Below are positions 5,926 through 9,017 of a stretch of DNA of 9,017 nucleotides, one piece after another (the stretch's first letter is position 1; each line of letters opens with the position of its first letter). The notes under the pieces are model-generated. The model was not told where the DNA came from and made no database searches. It saw only the letters and a list, made by a program, of their open reading frames with translations. This DNA comes from Cyanobacteria bacterium HKST-UBA02 (GTDB lineage Bacteria; Cyanobacteriota; Vampirovibrionia; Obscuribacterales; Obscuribacteraceae), in NCBI GenBank assembly GCA_020431945.1, contig JAGQHH010000324.1, positions 1-9,017 on the forward strand. The letters are read 5' to 3'. A program made the translations under genes and the position numbers.

Positions 5926-6911
5926 TCGACGGTGGTGCCTCGCTCTCTCGATTCCGCCACGAAGACATCCAGGCGTCCGAATCGGTAATATGGTGCATCC
6001 TGACGGTCTTTCCGCAAGGGGTCGCTTGCCAGCATACGCTTGATGTAGCGACCGTGCTCGCGGCTTGCCACCAGTCCGAAAAGGGTGGGACCGCTACCGG
6101 TGACATTGGCGGTGAAACAGCCGAGCTCGAGCATTCTGTCGCGCAAGCCGGCAAGCTCCGGGTGCAGGTTGAAGAGCACCGGCTCGAAGTCGTTTCCTAC
6201 CCTTTCCACCAGCTCTTCCAGATTCCCATCGCGCAGGGATTCCGCCAGCTTACCCGCCGGGACGACTGGCGATATGGATTCCTGATCACCTGTCACGAAG
6301 TCGTCATAGCTCTTGTAGAGCCCCGGAGTGGATATGGAAAGATTGCGGGGTTTGACGATCAGGAAGAAGAGTTTGTGGCTGTGCTCGATATTCTCCAGGT
6401 GGTCGCCCCGGTGAGTGCCCAGACAAGTTCCGCCCAGGATGGCGAAAGGGACGTCGGCGCCGAGCCGGGACCCCAGCTCCATGAGCCTGTCTGTACCCAG
6501 TCGGTCGCCCATGATTCGATCGAGGGCTACCAGAGTAGCGGCGGCATCAGCGCTTCCTCCAGCCATGCCGGCACCAATGGGGATCTCTTTGACGATGTCG
6601 GCTTTCAGGGAAAGCTTTCCGGACTCCGGGACTTCCTTCATATAGGCGTCCACCGCCCTGGCGATAAGATTGCTTCCGTCCATGGGAAAATCGCCCGGCA
6701 CTTTGCTGTCTATCCGGCCGAAGCTGATCTTGCCCCCGGCGGTATCATCGGTGACCGAAATGGTGATCGAGTCTTCCAGATCGACTGACTGAAGTACCGT
6801 TTCGACACGGTGATAGCCATCGCCCATGATGCCCAGGATGCGAAAACTCAGATTCAGTTTTGCCCTGCCTGTCGCTCTGGCGCTCCTGATTGCGATGTGT
6901 TTCTCGCTCAT
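5922..6911 (-). CDS. ispE: 4-diphosphocytidyl-2-C-methyl-D-erythritol kinase
   Basis: IspE phosphorylates the 2-hydroxyl of CDP-methylerythritol using ATP, the fourth step of the MEP isoprenoid pathway, in the cytoplasm. The 329-residue GHMP kinase has the substrate/catalytic segment AKLNLSF with K18 and then GYHRVETVLQSVDL, the ATP loop PIGAGMAGGSADAAA (111-125), catalytic GADVPF (151-156, D153) and the C-terminal TGSGPTLFG (271-279). It is somewhat longer than E. coli IspE (283), partly through a C-terminal extension of about 30 residues (RKDRQDAPYYRF and onward) that I cannot explain. ATG 6911 directly abuts the rsmA stop (TAAATG) with no Shine-Dalgarno site, so translation is probably coupled to rsmA. 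The rsmA-ispE neighbourhood is common in bacteria, for example near one another in Bacillus. Confidence 0.96.
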   Translation of the reverse strand: MSEKHIAIRSARATGRAKLNLSFRILGIMGDGYHRVETVLQSVDLEDSITISVTDDTAGGKISFGRIDSKVPGDFPMDGSNLIARAVDAYMKEVPESGKLSLKADIVKEIPIGAGMAGGSADAAATLVALDRIMGDRLGTDRLMELGSRLGADVPFAILGGTCLGTHRGDHLENIEHSHKLFFLIVKPRNLSISTPGLYKSYDDFVTGDQESISPVVPAGKLAESLRDGNLEELVERVGNDFEPVLFNLHPELAGLRDRMLELGCFTANVTGSGPTLFGLVASREHGRYIKRMLASDPLRKDRQDAPYYRFGRLDVFVAESRERGTTVD

Positions 6912-7778
6912 TTATTTATGGAGGGCGGCTACGGCATCGGTCAGCATGCCGAACTGGACCAGGCTCAGATCCTCGGCTCTGGCCAGGGGATTTATCTTGA
7001 GCGAGCGCAGGATATCCGAAATCTCGCGGTCGCTGAGTTTCAAAAAGCCCAGGTTGTTCTTCAGCATTTTACGGCGCTGTTTGAAACCGCAACGGACAAT
7101 GGTGCGAAGCAGTGAATGATCCATCGATTCGAGCTTCACCGGTGGTGCCACGTGGGGCTTCAGCCTCACAACGGCTGAAGTAATCTCCGGCCTGGGCAGG
7201 AAGCATTCGGGAGGGACTCTGAAAAGCAGCTCGGCATCGAAAAAGTAGTCTTTCAAAACCGTCAGCTGGGAATAGTCTTTGCTTCCCGGTCTGGCCACCA
7301 GGCGCTCGGCGACCTCGAGCTGGATGGTCATCACCACTTCTTCGATTTTTCCGAGCCAGGGTCGGGGCTTGCCGATCTCGCCGAAGATCCGGGAGATGAT
7401 CGGGCTGGTTATCTGATAAGGGATATTGCCGGCGATTTTTACCCTGGTATCAGGCAGACCGCCCAGATCGAAACTGAGGAAGTCACCATGGATGATACTG
7501 ACATTGGAGCGCTCTCTGAATTTGTCGGTGAGTCGTTGATAGAGCCTGTCATCGAGCTCGATGGCGGTGATTCGGGCACCGCTCGAGGCCAGGCCGTGGG
7601 TGAGAAAACCGAGACCGGCGCCGATTTCGATGATGTGATCGGATGGGGATGGATTGACGGCTTCGACAATCCGATCGAGACGCCCGGCATCGACGAAGAA
7701 ATTCTGACCGAGTTTCTTGTTGGCTGTCAGCTTACGGGCTTCCCTGACTAATTCCTCGCTTCTCTTGTCACCAGACAA
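6912..7778 (-). CDS. rsmA: 16S rRNA adenine dimethyltransferase RsmA (KsgA)
   Basis: RsmA dimethylates two adjacent adenines in the 3' terminal helix of 16S rRNA (A1518/A1519 in E. coli numbering) during late 30S assembly, using S-adenosylmethionine. The 288 residues carry the full signature: KKLGQNF (21-27), SAM-binding EIGAGLGFLT (51-60), acidic E74 in AIELD, HGDF (97-100) with D99, catalytic NIPY (118-121), FLPRPEITSAVV (193-204) and the C-terminal GFKQRRKML (231-239). The start is a TTG (7778-7776), one base after the stop of the CNNM gene. No ATG or GTG lies before the conserved LGQNF segment, so TTG is the best choice and gives the normal N-terminal length. GGAGG lies 12 bases upstream. 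Its 3' end touches ispE without a gap. Confidence 0.96.
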   Translation of the reverse strand: MSGDKRSEELVREARKLTANKKLGQNFFVDAGRLDRIVEAVNPSPSDHIIEIGAGLGFLTHGLASSGARITAIELDDRLYQRLTDKFRERSNVSIIHGDFLSFDLGGLPDTRVKIAGNIPYQITSPIISRIFGEIGKPRPWLGKIEEVVMTIQLEVAERLVARPGSKDYSQLTVLKDYFFDAELLFRVPPECFLPRPEITSAVVRLKPHVAPPVKLESMDHSLLRTIVRCGFKQRRKMLKNNLGFLKLSDREISDILRSLKINPLARAEDLSLVQFGMLTDAVAALHK

Positions 7779-7779
7779 T

Positions 7780-9017
7780 TCAGGAGCTGGCCTCCAGTGA
7801 GCTTACCGAGTCTTCGCCTTTGGTGGCTTTATGTTTTTTCGAAGAACTGCCGTTCGGGCTTTCTTCGGCGACGGTCTCGCTGCCGTCCTCCTCGTCTGCC
7901 TGCTCGTCGGGATCTTTGCGAATAAGTTTGAGCTTTATAATCCGGTGCCTGTCGGCTTCTTCGATCCTGAGGGTATAGTCGCCGGCTTCCACTTCCTCTC
8001 CCACCGAAGGCTCGTGACCGAGCAGCCCGAAGACATGACCGCCGAGAGTATTGAATTGCTCGTCCTCGATAGCCAGATCGAGCATATCGTTCACTTCCTC
8101 CAGGGTTATCCTGGCATCGATGATGGTGCCGTCCTCCGATTCCTGAATCATCTCTTCGACGATATCGTGCTCGTCGGCGATATCGCCAACCAGCTCTTCC
8201 AGGAGGTCTTCGAAGGTGACCATGCCTTCGGTGCCGCCGTGCTCGTCCACGACGATCGCCATATGGGTCTTGGTTTTCTTGAACTCGGTGAGCAGGTCCT
8301 GGAGTCCCTTATTCTCGGGGACGATCAAGATAGGCCGAGCCAGCTCCCGCACCGGAAGTTTCTCTTTGCCCTCGACATAGGCTCGCATACCGTCCCGGAT
8401 ATGGATGAGCCCGAAGATGGAGTCGATGCCTTCCTCGTAGATTGGAATCCTGGAATGTCCGTGCTTGAGAGCCAGATCCACCATGTCGCTCACCGGATGA
8501 TCCGCCGACATGACGATCATGTCCCGTCTGGGGGTCATGATCTCGCTTGCCATGGTGTCGGCGAATTCGAAGACGCTGTGGATCATCTCTTCCTCGCCTT
8601 CTTCCAGCACACCTTCTTCATGGCTGGCGGAGACCAGCATCTTGAGCTCGTCTTCGGAGTGGACCAGGTGATGACCGTGGGGATCCGAGATCTTGAATAG
8701 CTTGAGGGTGTACCTGACCACATTGTTCATGATGATGAGAAGCGGCTTGGTGAGCAGGCACCAGAAATGCATTGGATAGATAGTCCACAGAATCACCTGC
8801 TCTGCCCGGTTGAAAGTCAGGGTCTTGGGCAGGATCTCGCCCCAGACCGTCTGCAGGAAAGCAGTAATGGTGAATACCAGGGTATAGCAAATCACCTGGC
8901 CTGTGAGGATGAGGTCCGGGCTCCAGGACAGTCCCGGCCCGATGTCAGCCAGCCAGTGGGAGAGACGCTCGGCGAAGGCCTGCTCGCCCACGGCACCGAC
9001 GATGAGCATGGCGAGAG
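7780..9017 (-). CDS. CNNM/CBS/CorC-domain membrane protein (hemolysin C/Mg-Co transport family), 5' end outside window
   Basis: The frame stays open to the right edge, so the N-terminus is missing; the ATG at 9009-9007 is internal and is used here as residue 1. Residues 1-105 are the end of the CNNM membrane domain, with helices near 33-52 and 71-100 and the signature GEILPKTL (58-64 region). Two CBS domains follow at about 153-212 ([26 protein letters not shown]) and 222-278 ([29 protein letters not shown] in two halves). A CorC/HlyC transporter-associated domain covers 290-365, with [16 protein letters not shown] as its core. Residues 366-409 form a charged, Ser/Glu/Lys-rich, probably disordered tail. 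CBS domains bind adenosyl ligands, and family members (CorB, MpfA, YfjD/PaeA) export Mg2+ or other cations. The old name 'hemolysin' is not informative. Its stop is one base from the rsmA start, so it heads or continues that operon. Confidence 0.93.
   Translation of the reverse strand, partial: LAMLIVGAVGEQAFAERLSHWLADIGPGLSWSPDLILTGQVICYTLVFTITAFLQTVWGEILPKTLTFNRAEQVILWTIYPMHFWCLLTKPLLIIMNNVVRYTLKLFKISDPHGHHLVHSEDELKMLVSASHEEGVLEEGEEEMIHSVFEFADTMASEIMTPRRDMIVMSADHPVSDMVDLALKHGHSRIPIYEEGIDSIFGLIHIRDGMRAYVEGKEKLPVRELARPILIVPENKGLQDLLTEFKKTKTHMAIVVDEHGGTEGMVTFEDLLEELVGDIADEHDIVEEMIQESEDGTIIDARITLEEVNDMLDLAIEDEQFNTLGGHVFGLLGHEPSVGEEVEAGDYTLRIEEADRHRIIKLKLIRKDPDEQADEEDGSETVAEESPNGSSSKKHKATKGEDSVSSLEASS
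7791..7795 (-). promoter_or_regulatory. Shine-Dalgarno site supporting the TTG start of rsmA
   Basis: GGAGG on the - strand, within the last codons of the CNNM gene, 12 bases before TTG 7778. The spacing is longer than ideal, but it is the only strong site and favours coupled translation of rsmA. Confidence 0.5.

Noticed and set aside
7780..9017. Calling the CNNM/CBS gene a hemolysin
   Set aside because: The name is historical. The domains (CNNM, two CBS, CorC/HlyC-associated) point to cation transport or its regulation.

Overview
The window is a gene-dense piece of bacterial chromosome, moderately GC-rich, with two blocks facing each other: three genes on the + strand (bases 1-3017) and six on the - strand (3025-9017). 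The two blocks converge with only 7 bases between stop codons. There is no gene-free stretch longer than about 75 bases, and I saw no tRNA, rRNA, insertion sequence, CRISPR array or phage gene.

Left block (+). The 3' part of an FtsX-family ABC transporter permease is followed by an exported AttH/DUF2006-type lipocalin-like protein and an exported tetratricopeptide-repeat (TPR) protein. All three overlap (8 and 29 bases), so they read as one translationally coupled unit. Permease plus AttH is a known pairing (attEFGH-type loci), thought to act on lipid-like material at the cell envelope. The TPR protein is the non-standard addition. The matching ATPase and the rest of the permease should lie left of the window.

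Right block (-), in transcription order. A CNNM/CBS/CorC-type membrane protein (5' end cut by the window) is followed by rsmA (16S rRNA dimethyltransferase), ispE (non-mevalonate isoprenoid pathway kinase) and nth (endonuclease III). Junctions are +1, 0 and -3 bases, as in a single operon. A hairpin sits directly after nth. Beyond it come a small three-helix membrane protein of unknown family and a Hanks-type Ser/Thr kinase, 18 bases apart. The kinase carries one transmembrane helix and an outward-facing leucine-rich-repeat (LRR) domain.

Organism. IspE shows a MEP-pathway bacterium. An N-terminal kinase joined through one membrane helix to an LRR domain, next to exported TPR proteins, recalls the large kinase/TPR/LRR repertoires of non-photosynthetic Cyanobacteriota relatives (Vampirovibrionia/'Melainabacteria', Obscuribacterales). 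Planctomycetota or Acidobacteriota are alternatives. This placement is inference from protein style only.

Most interesting parts: the inside-out receptor-like kinase with its regular C/N ladder of LRRs and its unknown membrane neighbour, and the permease-AttH-TPR overlap cluster, where an A7 run lies exactly in the AttH/TPR overlap.
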